Part shown: in pieces, positions 33,358 to 46,010 of the stretch
Layout: each line of letters starts with the position of its first letter
Position numbering within the stretch: position 1 is the stretch's first letter
DNA from: Aspidiotus rigidus
Taxonomy: Eukaryota > Arthropoda > Insecta > Hemiptera > Diaspididae
Length of the DNA: 64,000 nucleotides
Assembly: GCA_035079385.1 (NCBI GenBank)
Contig: JAVHKY010000035.1
Span: 2,790,001-2,854,000 of the forward strand
Direction of reading: 5' to 3'
Position numbers and translations under genes: made by a program
Notes under the pieces: generated by a model
What the model was told of the DNA's origin: nothing
Seen by the model: only the letters and a program-made list of their open reading frames with translations
Database searches by the model: none

Positions 33358-33808
33358 AAGTAAAAGAGGTACACTTTACAGAGCAATCATTGCTAACCAT
33401 AAATTTAAAGGAAATTGAGATCTTTTTATAAAAAAGCAAAATATATAAATAATTAATATTGTAATTAAAATTTAATATTAAATTATTTTTAGAATAAATA
33501 AAATAATAAAAAATTATTATTTAAATTAAAATATCTCCTAATCGATTAAATAATATTTCAAAATCTTAATCTGTAATTGTTTAAAAAATTTAAATAAATT
33601 ATATTAATTAATGATATTAAATAAAAATTTATTATTAATATTTCTAATTTTATTAACATAATAATTAATTTAACTTTTAATAATATAAATAAATCAATTA
33701 ATAAATAAATTATTAAAAAATAATTAAATAAAAATAATAATTTAATTAATAAATTAAAATAAAAAAAGAAATATCACTGCATCCCTGTAAAATGTACCTT
33801 TTTTACTT
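33358..33808. mobile_element. TIR element with an A/T-only core
   Basis: AAGTAAAAGAGGTACACTTT at 33358-33383 is inverted at 33783-33808 as AAGTAAAAAAGGTACATTTT (22 of 26 matching over the full arm). Between about 33430 and 33770 the sequence is almost free of G and C and is made of AATTA/TTAAT/AAATAA words. The architecture is the same as that of the element at 2740-3490, with a different TIR. No coding frame and no clear target duplication were seen. Confidence 0.7.
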
Positions 33809-34190
33809 ATGAATTAACAGGTTAGGAAAAAGTGGAAATACAGATAAGGAAGGAAGAAGAAAAATGGAAACATTTCGAAAACTGGATGGGAATCCTGCAA
33901 TTTAGTCTTGAGATAGATCCCCGTAATTTCACTGTTATTTAATTATGTAACTGGAATGTAAGTGTGTGTCAAATAACATTGAAACAATATTTGTACCATC
34001 TTTGAATGTCCTAGTATCTTGAAGAATGGTAAATGGTGCGGATACCTCAGATTAGCATTGCACGGATGAACTTGTAAGTCATACTACCTAAGATTTCAAT
34101 ATATCCTTAGTTGAACTCCAAGATCTTTACAATAATAAGTTGCCATGACCGGAGACGAAAATTCCCTCATAAGTAGAACATGTTTACGAT
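33809..34190. other. No gene recognised
   Basis: About 380 bp of unremarkable sequence between the AT-core element and the 45 bp array. Confidence 0.4.
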
Positions 34191-34199
34191 CCTCTTACC

Positions 34200-36905
34200 C
34201 TCGCTTTCGAAAAATTTGTCGTGCGCCATAAAACGTCCGCCTAAAATAAAAATGGTCCAAGTACCCCTCCTATCATATACATTAGCTTAAAGGTTGGACT
34301 TTGAAAAATTTCGACTTTCGAGCCATAATATCATATGATAGGAAAGAGGCTTGGAAGAAAATTCCGACTCTCGGGACGTAATATATGATAGGGAACGAAC
34401 TTGAAAAAAATTTTACTTTCAGGCTATACAAACACTATGACACGAGGGAAAACTGGAAATCTTCTCTTAGTGAACCTCTCCTTCTGTATACTTTCCAAGT
34501 CTTTCTCCTCATCTTTTTGTGGCTTGATGATCAAAATTCTGTCTCGATCTTTGTACGTAGATGATCGAGATTTTAACAGAAGAACTGTTCTACGGAAGTT
34601 TACTTCGAACAATTTGCCGTGCGCCGTATGACGTCTGGCCGAAATAAAAATGGTCCAAGTTTAACACCATCTGCAAAAATGGTCCAGGCCCCCCTCTTAT
34701 CATGTATGTACAGTTCAATGGTTGGACATTGAAAAATGTCGACTTTCGAGCCATGATATCATGTGATAGAAAAGAGACTTAGAAGAAATTCGACTGTCGA
34801 AACATTATGATAGAAGGGAGAGTAAATGATAGGAAAGGGACTTGAAAAAATGTCTACTATCAGGCTATATACACCATGTTACAAGGAACTCAGAAAAATT
34901 TAAGACTCTTCAAGACTTCAATTTGAATACCAAAACCAATTCAACCCCCAGAACAGATAAACTCGTTAAGGGAGCCATCGTTTGTTCAAGTTTCCTTATG
35001 GTTTATATAGTTCGGGTTTCCCTAGTTCCCTCCTACCTTTTCACATACATTGGTAAGAGATAAAAATTCTTTCAACTTCCCTCCCTAATCTATGAATATA
35101 GGTCAGTGATCGAAATTTTTCCGAGTATACCCTTTTCATCTATGCAGCTTAAACGTCGACTCTCTCCCAAACAAAATAAATAATTCTTCAAAGTCAAAAT
35201 TCTGACAAGTTCTAAATCCCTCCCCTGATATTTTTGTAGCTCGGTGATCGAGGTCTTTTCATGTGCCCACTCTAAACTGTACATATAGCTCAATCAAAAT
35301 TCGTTCAAGTCCCTCTGCTGATTAACACAATATTGTTCGTTGATGGTAACTTTTTCAAGTTTCCTCCTTCCCCTTCATATATGAAGGTCACATATTCTGG
35401 ACTCTACGCCCGATCTATGCATTTAAGTTGGCGATCAAAATTTCTGCAAGTCATCGTTCTCTTTTGTATCAACTACTTAATGACCTGAATATTTCCAAAA
35501 GCCTTTTTTGATTTTTTTGTAATTTTTCAAAGTGCCTTCCTTGATTTATTACAGCTGGATGATCGAAATTTTTTTTTTGAGTCTATTCCAGAAATTTAGG
35601 TCTCATAAGCAGAATTTTTCAAATTTCTTTCGTCCTCCCCTCTCCTACATTATACAGGTCAAAAATCTAAATTTCATCTAGGTTTCTCTCGTGATCTATT
35701 TTGTGAAATTCGCTCTTCTGTTTTACATAGAACGATGACCGCGGAATTTTCTGTGAGTCCCTTTTATTTTATCTCTTTGTAGCTCAACAGTCCAACGCTT
35801 TCCAAATTCATTCTTTCATTCATACAGCTAGATTATTGAAATTTTTTCAATTCCTCTTCCTGATCTATATACTTCCATAATCAAAATTTTAGTTCTCTCC
35901 CTCTCATATGTGCATAGATCAAACGTCGAATTTCTTCTCGGAACTTCTTCGTATGGATGCAAATAGTTGGCGATGGAAACTTTCACAAGTCAACCTTTTC
36001 TTCTACACAACTCGGTGACGGAAGTTCTCCCAAATCCCTTCCTCCGTCTATACCGTCAGATGATCAAAATTTCTTCAAGTCCCTTTTCTAATGTATACGA
36101 TTATGCATAGTTAGATAATCAGATCTTCCTCAGGCTCCTTCCTCCCTCCTTCATATACTAGAATATCTTCGAAATTCTTCTTCTAGTCTGTTCAGCTCGA
36201 AAGTTGACCTTCTCCTCTAAGAATATAGCTCGAAGGTGCAACTTTTTCCAGGTCCCCCTCCTCTCATAAACAAGTTCGATGACCAAAATTTTTCCAAGAG
36301 CCTTCCTTGGTCTGTGCCACTAGATGATCAAAATTTCTTCAAGTTCCCTTTCTGGTGTACTTACATAGTCCCCACCTTCCTTCCTCGTCTACAAGAAATT
36401 TTTCTGAGTATTTCCTCCAATCTATACAGCTCAAAATTGGCTCCCTCCTTCCCGAATACAGCTCGAAGATCAAAATTCCCCAAGTCCCTTCCTCTTATAG
36501 ACAGCATTGGGACCAGAAGTTTTCTAAGTCCCTCCTAAGATCTGTTTGTAGCTTGATGGTGTCCCTTTCCCGAAATTTTCTCGAATCCTTCCGATTTAAA
36601 TTGTGCTATCATGGGAAATTTTTCCAATTCCCTTCTCCTCCAAACATATATAGGTAAAGGTTCGACATTCTCGCAGACCTTCCTCGTGACCCTTGATTGT
36701 AAGTTAACTTTCTTCTTCTAAGCAGCTTGATGATCACAGTTTTTTCAAGTGCTTCCTCCCCTCTCATAAAAATGTAGGTTAAACAACAAAATTCTTCTAA
36801 ACCCTCAGCTGGACGATAGAAATTATTCCGTCTCCTCCCTCCAAGGTCTACATCACGAAAATCGAAGTATGTCAGAGCCATCGTACCTTCCCTTAATCAC
36901 GATTT
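34200..36905. repeat. Large degenerate 45 bp-family minisatellite array
   Basis: About 2.7 kb of units like 'gatcgaaatttttccaagtc' + 'cctcctctgatctatatagc', about 45-50 bp each and strongly diverged. The left part also has two copies of a GTGCGCCRTA..ACGTC + AAATAAAAATGGTCCAAG module (34210-34262 and 34619-34690) that belongs to the Helitron-like family. Unit orientation changes near 34300-34860. Several open frames of 70-100 codons run through the array; they are repeat translations. Confidence 0.8.
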
Positions 36906-37107
36906 CCTGAAAGGATGACGGATGACGAAAGTTTCTCTCAAATAATCCCCCACAGAACAGGTTCTAGTAGAAATTGCGGAGAAATCTACGCAGACAGTCC
37001 ACCGAAATCCTCCTTCAATACTCGATCGTTCAACCCGCAAGACATCTATCGAATGGTAGACAGACTGCAACGAAATATTGGCCCAACTTTGCGACAGAGA
37101 TCACATC
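36906..37107 (+). other. Unidentified coding-like stretch left of the Helitron-like copy
   Basis: About 200 bp read without stop as ...SPPKSSFNTRSFNPQDIYRM and VDRLQRNIGPTLRQRSHQR. The amino-acid make-up is more protein-like than the surrounding repeat translations. No family is recognised. It ends where the Helitron-like module begins. Confidence 0.25.
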
Positions 37108-37500
37108 AACGTTATCCCTTTCGTTGGGGGGGGGGGGGGTACTTTCAGGAAATTTTCGTTCGCGAGCGCGAGCGGACCGAGGTTGATGACGTCACGGAGA
37201 GGGGGGCGACTTGGAAAAAATTCAACTCTCGAGCTATATATGATAGGAGGGGGTCTTGGGGAAATTTTGACCCTCGAGCTATATATTATAGAACGGGGAC
37301 TTGGAAAATTTCCACTCTTGAGCTGTATATGACAGGAGGGGACTTGGAAAAACGACGGTTTCCTTGAAATCGCAGCGCGTTCAAGTTGTCACGTCATTAT
37401 TTTCGGGACTTGAAAAAACTTCAGGCTCCAAACTTTATATGATAGGAGGGGGACTTGGGAAAATTCTCGGGACAGCGGGTTCCATTACAATGGCACCTAA
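37108..37500 (+). mobile_element. Helitron/Helentron-like non-autonomous element with 45 bp repeats
   Basis: The left part starts TATCCCTTTCGTT followed by 14 G and TAC, matching the inverted copy at 52500-53022. A TGACGTCA lies at 37187. Units of 45, 45 and 43 bp follow ('gacttgg' at 37208, 37253, 37298, 37341). The 3' domain matches the copy at 14742-14917. The 3' end is a 5 bp hairpin CCATT-AC-AATGG, then CACCTAA followed by T. The outer 5' hairpin present at 53005-53019 is missing, so this copy is 5' truncated. Confidence 0.7.
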
Positions 37501-37509
37501 TTTTTTTTT

Positions 37510-39910
37510 TATTATAATAAAAATAACTTACGAAAAGTTGTGGAATTTCAAAAGATTCTTCCGCAAACAAAGATGAGAGTAGGGTGATGTTTTCTCGGAA
37601 CTTACCTGCAAAAAAAAAGAAAAAAGTTATGCGTTATACGAAAGGTCATTTGATTTTTAAAATTATTATCATAAATGCACATAAATATTTTTAAATCACA
37701 ATTAAATAACTTCCTAGAAAATCTACATGCAGGCCCGCAGCCGCAAAGAATTTGTAGCAGAGGCTTCGTGTAGGTTGGGGGTGGCGAACTTTCAAGACCC
37801 TTTTTTTCTTTGCTTCGACGTAGTAGTAATTTCTTTTATTAGAGTCGTATCTTTGGCCCCTTCTCGTCCCCCCTAGTTCCTTGACTACGGGACTATCTAA
37901 GTACATATTACTTGTTTTAAGCTCGAACACACTTCCTTTATTACAATCCTGAAAAAAACGTTGACCTCTGAAAGTATTGGTGACACTTATTCGCGAACAA
38001 AGTCGTCTGATTTCTTATCCCTACGAGTATGTTTACCTAAACTCGAGGAATTGGGCTCAAATGTTTGAAAACAGAGAATAGACATTGAGCAAGGATTATA
38101 TGACATATTACCAACATAAGAAGTAAGACTTTGAAGAAATTATACCGAACAGTCACGTTTCCGGGTGTCTTACAGATAGTAAAAGAAAAGCTCAAGATTA
38201 ATCATTTAGTCAATCTGGTAAATCGATTAATTCAAATTGAAGGAGTTCGATGCGGGATCAAACTTCAACAACAAGAAAGCAAGACATTGTTCGCAGCGTT
38301 CAAATCATCAGAAAACGTGGTGCAGTTGAACTAATAAAGTAAAAGGAGGGAGAAGTTATAAAAAAAATTGTAGGTGAGAGGAAACCCTACAATAATGATA
38401 CAAGATTGAGACCAATATTTAATGACTAAAAAATAACAGCTCGAACAGGATCACCTCTTTAATTTTGCGTTTCACGATTCGATTTGTCACTCAGGTTGTG
38501 CAATTTTTATACGATTCGAACAAATTTTACGAGTCATTTTTTAATTCCTTATTAAGTGGATCTTTTCTTCCAACAGAAAGCTTCAGGCGTTGTCATTACG
38601 GAAATACTTTAGTGACACAACCCTGAATCGTACCACATAGTGAAATTTTGCACGGAAAAAGAACGGATACGATTTTATGTATACAGCCTCAGTTCTATGA
38701 ATCAGGTTCGTAATCTAAAATCGAAGGGTACGATAGGTACTTGCTCGTAAATTTTTTTTTCGTCAACATACTCGTATATACGTACGTTTGAGCGAGAACG
38801 TTGATTTTAATACACGTATACTTCTCACTTGTCGTTACACAATCGATGTCGATTACACTCCATCATCATCAGTTCCGAAGAAAACTAGTTTAACGTTCCA
38901 ACCTTACAGTATATTGCCCACGGGATCCATGGGTAGAATACACGTATATGTATATTATACAGCCCATATTTACGAAGCACGTATCGTTCGTCGTGAGAAC
39001 GTTTAAAAATATACAACCGGCTGTAAAGGCGATTATGCAATTCTATTTGGCACAAATCGTCAAGAAAGTATCTTCAGTGAATTAGCTTCAATCGCTATGA
39101 TATTGCACTCACGAGCGCGTAAGAGAAGCTCGAAAATGATCATCGTCAAACGCGTACCACTGCGAAACAGGTTCAAAGTGTTGAAGGTACGAAATATGAT
39201 TTGTAGACGTCAAAACGTCGATAGTGTGCGCAGGTTATAGATATAAACGTACACACTCGATCGTATTACCGCGCGTACGATATTGCACGACAGTGGTCGA
39301 CCTCTGATATCATTTTCTTCGAAACACAGTACGGTGTATGTAATACAAATCTGTCGACAATCTCTTGAGTGGAGAAGAGAAATTTGAGAAAATGATGAAT
39401 TAAGCTATCGCGTATAAATCGTAAAGGCACTTGTCACATTGTCTTCGGGCTGGAAACAGGTTTATTTAATCGCAGATCACACGACTAATTCATAAAACAC
39501 GATATGAATTGAACTCGGACTTTTTGGATGAAAAGATTGAGATTATTGATAAATTGATCAATTTTCAATTTGAAAAAATACAAAATATCCAGGGATCAGG
39601 GATTGAAAGGCCCGCGGTTTGTTCTCATTCCTGACGTTAAATTACCCATCTCGAAAAGTCATAATCTAATGATATTCAGGAGGGACATCTTTAACCAAAT
39701 TTCATTGAGACTGGATCAATAAGAATTCAAAGACTGACCCTGGTAGTACGGGTTTCCTCCTATTTTAGACTTTTAGAGACTTGAGTGAAGGGCTTTTGAA
39801 AATTGTGATCTTAAATTGAATACTTGGAAACTTGTTATCTCTTTCCCAGAAACTTCAAACTGTATAGGGTTATGAGCTTCATGAACAAACTTGGTAATTG
39901 AATCAATACG
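37510..39910. other. Intergenic DNA, no gene recognised
   Basis: Mixed AT-rich sequence. Frames such as 37691-37930 (-) and 38131-38334 (+) carry no known motif. No TIRs or tandem repeats were seen. Confidence 0.4.
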
Positions 39911-39919
39911 TTCTTGAAT

Positions 39920-40245
39920 TCTTTTAACAGAACCTGTTTTATGGGGGACTTTTTGAGAAATTTGCCGTGCGCCGTCCTCCGTAAAAATTTCGACTCTCGA
40001 GCTATATATGATATCAGGGGGACTTGGAAAAATTTCAACTCTCGAGCCATATATGATAGGAGAGGGACTTGGAATATATAGCTGGAGATTCGAGAAAAAT
40101 TTAGACTCTCAAACTCTATTATACTAGGCTTATAGTAGGTCTAGGCCTTCTTTATACTAGCTTTATCTAGGTCTAGGCTTCCTTGAATTTTCAATACCAA
40201 ATCCCATTTGACTCGTAAAACAAGTTCCCTATTTTTATGGTAAAG
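39920..40245 (+). mobile_element. Helitron-like copy with 5' hairpin end
   Basis: It begins TTCTTTTAACAGAACCTGTT, with a 5 bp hairpin AACAG-AAC-CTGTT (39926-39938), then TATGGGGG and GTGCGCCGTCC. About three 45 bp units follow ('atttcgactctcgagctata'), then AGGTCTAGGCTTCC and TCAATACCAAATC modules. It ends near ACAAGTTCCCTATTTTT. The module order is that of the minus-strand copy at 23286-23628. No 3' CTAA end is visible. Confidence 0.65.
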
Positions 40246-40289
40246 TACACAAAAAGTATATCCTGATAAGGCCTGTTGTGTTGTTTGTA

Positions 40290-41010
40290 TCTTCATCCAT
40301 TTACTCCGCGTTTGTGTCGCTGAGCAGCGCCGCCTGTCCTCAATGATGGAGTGGGGGCGGGTTGCGCTACATTACCGGAATCGACCTTTTCGGGTATAAC
40401 TTCAGTGTTGGAAGAATCTCCTTGGCGAACCCCCTCTTCTACTCGGCGACCACCAAGCTGCCTTGCCCCCATGCACGCAAAACATACGAACACACAAACA
40501 ACAACACGACCTTAGATATAGTAGATCGCTGTTGGAATCTCTTTCTTCAAGGATGATCTTCCGCTTCTTTCTGCACATCTGGATGTGAATTTATTGAGTA
40601 GGCCATAGCGTGGTTCTGCATTTGTTCATTAAATTCCTGGTCCATCTTGTTCTTCATAACGGTGGCTGCAAATTCAGAACCTTACTCGGAGCAAGCGCTT
40701 TATCTATCCCCATCTCTTGAAGAAACCGACTAAGCTTGTCCCCCCCACGCCTCCATACCTCACACTCGAATAAGGTGTGCTGTGGTCCATCCTCCCACTC
40801 TTGGTTGCAGTGCGAACACGTTGCGTGCTCTACTTTCCTGAACTTCTCATAAAGGTACTTGGCCCCTCAACACCTGCGTCAGGTGAAAGTTCAACTGACC
40901 ATGGACTCAAGTTTATCCACTCATCAAGGTCGCGTATTAACACACAGATTGTCTACGTGCACAGCTCGCTCTGGGCTATTCTTGCATTCCATTTTGCAAG
41001 CAATGAGAGT
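40290..41010 (-). pseudogene. R1-like non-LTR retrotransposon 3' end
   Basis: On the minus strand the frame reads HATCSHCNQEWEDGPQHTLF, then ECEVWRRGGDKL (about 40836-40745). This is the C-x2-C...H...C motif that closes ORF2 in R1/I-type elements and is thought to bind nucleic acid. Beyond the stop a 66-codon frame (40493-40293) includes NTEVIPEKVDSGNVAQ, whose DNA recurs at 16568-16599. The reverse transcriptase is not present here. Confidence 0.65.
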
Positions 41011-41043
41011 CTGGCCTTCTCCTTGACTCGTAAAGCCTCTTGA

Positions 41044-41770
41044 TTGGTCATCTTCTTTTTTGCGTTGAACACCACCGCTCTCTCCGCAGTCCGCTTGCGA
41101 ATACTATTCCATAAAATTCACTCTCGAGGTTGGTGGCTCATCTTGGATTTGTCCATCTCTGTTAGAGACGGAATCCAAGAGTTTGGAATTCACAGGAAAG
41201 AAACTTCGACCGATATTGTAATCCACGGGTCGTCTTTTCGTCCTGCTGCCCACAAGATTGCAACTTTCAATAGCTTAATTCATCGGCTGAAACGTATTCC
41301 CTTAGGTCAGGCTGCTTTCCAGAAGGCACTGGTGACAATTAAGCACCTGGTCAGAGTGAATCAGGTCGTGTTGGACATGGTTCAGAGGAAGCTGACTCTC
41401 CTCCGTCCCTAGGGATTCACACCTAGATGGTAGAAAACGTTGGATTAGACTTCCTTTCCTAGGCAAGTTTTCCCCTGCAGATGGGCCGTGTCCTCCGCCC
41501 TTTTGGTTTCTGGTCGGCCTTCTACAACCCCAATTCAGTGAAACGTCTATTTGTCAAATTAAAGGACCCCATTCCTACGGCCGAGAAGAGTGCTGTATAC
41601 AGCATAGCCTGCAATGATTGCCCTGGAGTCTATGTAGGGATGACTGGCCGTCAGCTCCCAATTGAAGTGGCTGAGCATAAAAAAGCGAAGTAGCTTCAGC
41701 TTCAAAGAAGAGTCAGAGGCCCTCCTGCATAGGGAGAATTCTTATTTTAAACGTATGGCGAGCGTCCGTC
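41044..41770 (+). pseudogene. Penelope-like element fragment (linker plus GIY-YIG endonuclease)
   Basis: The plus strand reads QEFGIHRKETSTDIVIHGSS, then AAFNSLIHRL-like residues (ATFNSLIHRLKRIPL), then RKRWIRLPFLGK, PFGFWSAFYNPNSVKRLFVK, LKDPIP, and the endonuclease start AVYSIACNDCPGVYVGMTGR. HRENSYFKRM follows near 41735. This is the stretch from the reverse-transcriptase thumb to the GIY-YIG nuclease of Penelope-like elements, which cleaves target DNA. At least one frameshift separates the parts (around 41412-41480), and stops follow the nuclease core. The sequence differs clearly from the element at 47721-49195, so it is another lineage. Confidence 0.8.
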
Positions 41771-42810
41771 AGGCGTGTGCGGCCAATGCGGAAACAGATT
41801 TTGTGACGGCGGTGTTCGTGATGTCACGGGAGCCTTGAAGAAGGTAATGGTTCCACTTGTGCCCATTTCGTCTGCGAGACATTCTTTTCGCCGATGGGAA
41901 ATCCACTCGTTTGTGATTTGAAGTCTGATATAGTGGTTGAGGTCGAGTCTAGTGGGAAGAATATGGGGATTAATGCGTGATACTCTCGTTCCCACTTTGG
42001 CGGCGTCGTCGACTTGGTTCCGCTATGGCTATAGTAAACCAGATCAAGGGAACGGAATAGAATGGATACGCGATTTATATGTGTAAGGAGGATATGAATT
42101 CGTGAAATGCACGAAATAGATGTAGTAGGGAGGAGTTAAAATGCATTTAGAAATTGGAACATGGCTTGAATTTCATTACAATTGAGAGGAAGTTGCGGAA
42201 ACATAGAAAGAAAAGTTTATCATTAATCAACCGGATTATTGAATTAGAAATCGTCTGTGAGCCAAAAGGTGGCAGCGAGACGTGAGTTCAGCATCACTAC
42301 AAAGGAGGAGCAATAAAAAAAAAAAAAAACATTGGTAGATTTTTTGGGTAATTTATTTAGTTCGAAGATTATTCTGGGTTAAAGTATGGCCCATACAAGT
42401 AAAATGAGAAAGAAAGAAAGGAAGGAATGATTAAAGAAGTGATACGTATGGGTGAATGATTCACGATAAAATGTCGACGCCACCTCGAGTTGAAGAGGTT
42501 ATTGTGGATTGGGGACTAAAGAAGTCGAAGGATGGAGGTGAGGATATTCTCTGCACCTGAATACAAGAATCATCCAAACAATATTCCAATGAGAAACTGT
42601 CTGAGGAACAGGTGTTTGGGAGCGACATTATATTGCCTTAGAACTCAAAATTCTTCAAAGTTCCCACAGTAGGTCAAGATCATCTAGTTACACAACTTCG
42701 TCAAGAGGGTTGAAAATTGTAGCCATGCAAATTGTTACTCTAGCTACCTTCTCTTCCTCCTCCCTATCCTCGGCTCAATCTTAAGAACGTTATTTTGTTT
42801 TACTTCTTCT
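41771..42810. other. No gene recognised
   Basis: The first part may still be Penelope-like sequence, degraded beyond reading. The rest is AT-rich, with a 14 bp A run near 42315-42330. Confidence 0.35.
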
Positions 42811-42814
42811 TGTG

Positions 42815-43165
42815 TTCTTCAGGGCTCAATATTGAGTCGAATTTTCTCCGAGTTCTTTCTCCTTTCATACATATCTCGAAAGTTGAAATGTTTCCAAGTC
42901 CTTTCCACCACTTTTTCTTTTTGTGCTTATCATTCTCTAAGTCCTCAGATGCCCAAGATCTAAAGTAGCCCAGAGCCCTCACCTCCAAAAAATCTCCCAA
43001 ATCCACCTCCTTCTCCATGGCTCGAAAGTCGATCCCAATTTCAAGATTTCAATTTGAATTCTTAATACCAAAATCGATTCGACCCATAGAACAGATTCCC
43101 TGCGTTCCTCGTTTAACTTCGTTGAAGAAGCGTCGTTTTTCCAAGTTACTCTCGTAATATTCTTC
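42815..43165 (-). mobile_element. Helitron-like fragment
   Basis: Read on the minus strand: CTTGGAAAAACGACG, AACGAAGTTAAACGAGGAAC, CAGGGAATCTGTTCTATGGG and TTTTGGTATTAAGAATTCAA modules (43160-43045). Then come degenerate 45 bp units (GGACTTGGAAACATTTCAAC at about 42900). It matches the modules at 14410-14475 and 23286-23350. Neither end is preserved. Confidence 0.6.
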
Positions 43166-46002
43166 CTGTCTTTTTCTTCTCTTAACCCTCGGATACCTGT
43201 GGTCAAACTTGGACAACTTCTCCAAATCCCACAGTCATACCGGCTCTCTAGCAGGAACCATGATTTTCTGGAGAGACTGCGAAAATTTCGTTAGAAAAAC
43301 TCCTCTCCTTCCTCCCCCATAGAAACAAATTCCCTAAAAAAAAAAGAAAAAAAAAAAAAAGAAGAAAGAAAATTTGTGGGGCGCTAGTGATTGAGACTTG
43401 AAAACTTTCTAAAACCATTCTTCCTCGTGAGATTTCAAACTGAATGGATTTGAATTGAGAAGACTTAGGTAGACAATCGTTCAATAACATGTAAATTTTT
43501 CCTGCAAGAACTCGACAAAAATCGTCCTTATCATCTTTAATTTGAAATCTGCGCTGATCAAAATCTCTTTGTTAGTGTCAGAATCAAATTCGCCAATTTG
43601 TAGCTTTTTCTGTCGAATTCGCACTGACCTAAATTAAAAGTTTACTCGGGATTACTAGTAAAATATCTCACGGGATAAACTTTTCGATTCTAACTGCAGC
43701 ATCCACGATTTTCATAATAGATCGTAAGTGCGGATAAACCATAAAAGTCGAACTTTTCAACATTCAGTGAGAGGTCGATGATACGTGGGTGTGATAACGA
43801 GGGTAAGGGGGGCCGCAATTTCCCACAAAAATCGGGTTATCTATCATTTTCTTAATGGATGCCTGATTAATTTCGGGGTACGTGAGACTCGATTTCCAAT
43901 CAAAATTGACCTCACCTGTATACATTATGCGCAGCCGTTGGTGAATTCGAGTACTCTATTCAGTCCAAATGAACCACAAAGAATGATTCTCAACGAAATA
44001 TGAATCCGAAGCCGTTCACCAAGGTACATGATTACAGTATTTTAGCCATTCAACAAATAATGAACACAAAACATTGACCGAAGAGACCTTGAATGACTCG
44101 TGATCCATAATCTACTTGAAGTGCTACAGAGATTGCTAATTTCTCTTCAAGAAGCCTCGAGTGCTCACGCAAAACTGCCCGAACAGAAGACTCAAATTGT
44201 CTCCGCAATTACTTCGTCGATCTTCGTAACTAAGTTTCACCCTAAATTTCAAAACTTCGATGACGGAAGAGCAAATCACCATCTAATATCTCATATACGA
44301 ACAGGTTCACCATACACGTATACCAGAAAAATCTGTCATTTGAGATGAATGATATATTCGATTGTTATCGAAAGTGAGTACTATATGCATATACGACATG
44401 TAATTATTATGGCGAACATATTATACGAAGAGACCACAGAAAAAAATGATAACTCTAATGCGCGGCTAATTGCGCAATTATGGCATTTTTATACGCGATG
44501 ATTCGCACATTCTACAGAGAAAGTAGACTCAAGAGCAAATGCTCGTTAAATTCACTATAAACTAGTCATTCTTCATGTGTTGCTTTCATAATTCACCATT
44601 CAATGAAAATGAATTTTTTTTTTTTTTTTGCGCTCCCTGACTTTACGCACCATAGTAGGTCTTCTAATATAGACAATTATCACTGTGTAGGTCTGATGGT
44701 GAAATGCTTAAACGAAACTGATAGGCAACACAGAGCATCGTTCAATGACAGAGGAAAAAAGCAAACTAACATTATACAAAACCTATCAACACCATTCACG
44801 AGCAAATAATGAGCATGAAAAAATACTATTTGATTCCCGATGGTTCAAGTTCACAATACCGGATAAAATAAATGACATTTTGGACACTATTTGCGCATGG
44901 TATCCATTCACGCTGCTGTACACTCCTATTTGTGAATGTTTTACATCCAAACATAAATAAGCTGGACCAACCGATCTCACGACACTGAAAGTGTATTTTC
45001 TATCTATTTATTTTTGTTTGGATCTCATTGTGAGAATGGCACGTCCGAGGCTAAGACGAAATAGAGAAGTCCCTAATTAATCCTCGAAAAACGATTTCAT
45101 GTGAGTATGATTACATTGTCGCTGGACGTTCAAGAGAAGTAGAACAGCACGTAAGCTATCTGATACAGGATTACGTTACATTGACAAATAAAATGAAAGG
45201 AGCCTGTTATTTTATGAAAACCAATGAAAGAAAAGTTCAATTTTCGATAATTCTTGGTCAGGGGAAAAACGGTACAGACCCAAACAATTTTTTTTGTGGT
45301 ACGAATCATGTGATCTCGATATCATGGCAAAAGTAAATATGATGGTAGAGACAAAGCAGATCGTTTTGGTCGCTTTAATGATGTTCTCGTACGCGCATAC
45401 TTCTTTTTAATTACACGCCAAACGATACACGGTACGTTGATATTAATTTCGTTCGTCACGCTTCGAAAATTTCGTACAACTTCACGCCGTTGAACGCGAT
45501 ATGATGGACGTCTAGACGGATTGTAATGCAGGATACTACTCGCTCTTCATCTAGACTAAGTTTTTTTAATAAGTAAAAGATTCATCAGCCGTTCAGCAGA
45601 CTGGTTGACGTTTGGTATAAACTTTCCTTTAAATACGTATATCTTTTTGGATTTCACTCGAGATGAACAGCTTTCCATTACGGCCACAATTATCGCAAGC
45701 TCTCTTAAAATGACAAGAAAACTTCACTCTGTCGTTCTACTGTGCGTCGCTAAGCAAGGATTCGGAATAAAATACAGACCAGCACTGGGGGCTTCGTTTG
45801 ATTCGCATTCAATTTGTAGCCCGATTTCAGGAAATCTTTTAGAAAGTCTCGAAGTTTTCTAGTTTTATCGGGCTAGGGTCAGGCGAAAATCTGTAGGACG
45901 CGTTATTTGACGCGATCAACTATGACGTCATCAATGACCTTGACCTACTTCAGAGATTTGAAAAAATTCGACATTCGCTACCTTGAGACGTGTATTCTAA
46001 GC
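43166..46002. other. Intergenic DNA, no gene recognised
   Basis: Short frames only. A purine tract lies at 43338-43370 and an 18 bp T run at about 44612-44629. One TGACGTCA occurs at 45923. Confidence 0.4.
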
Positions 46003-46010
46003 ATTTAGCC

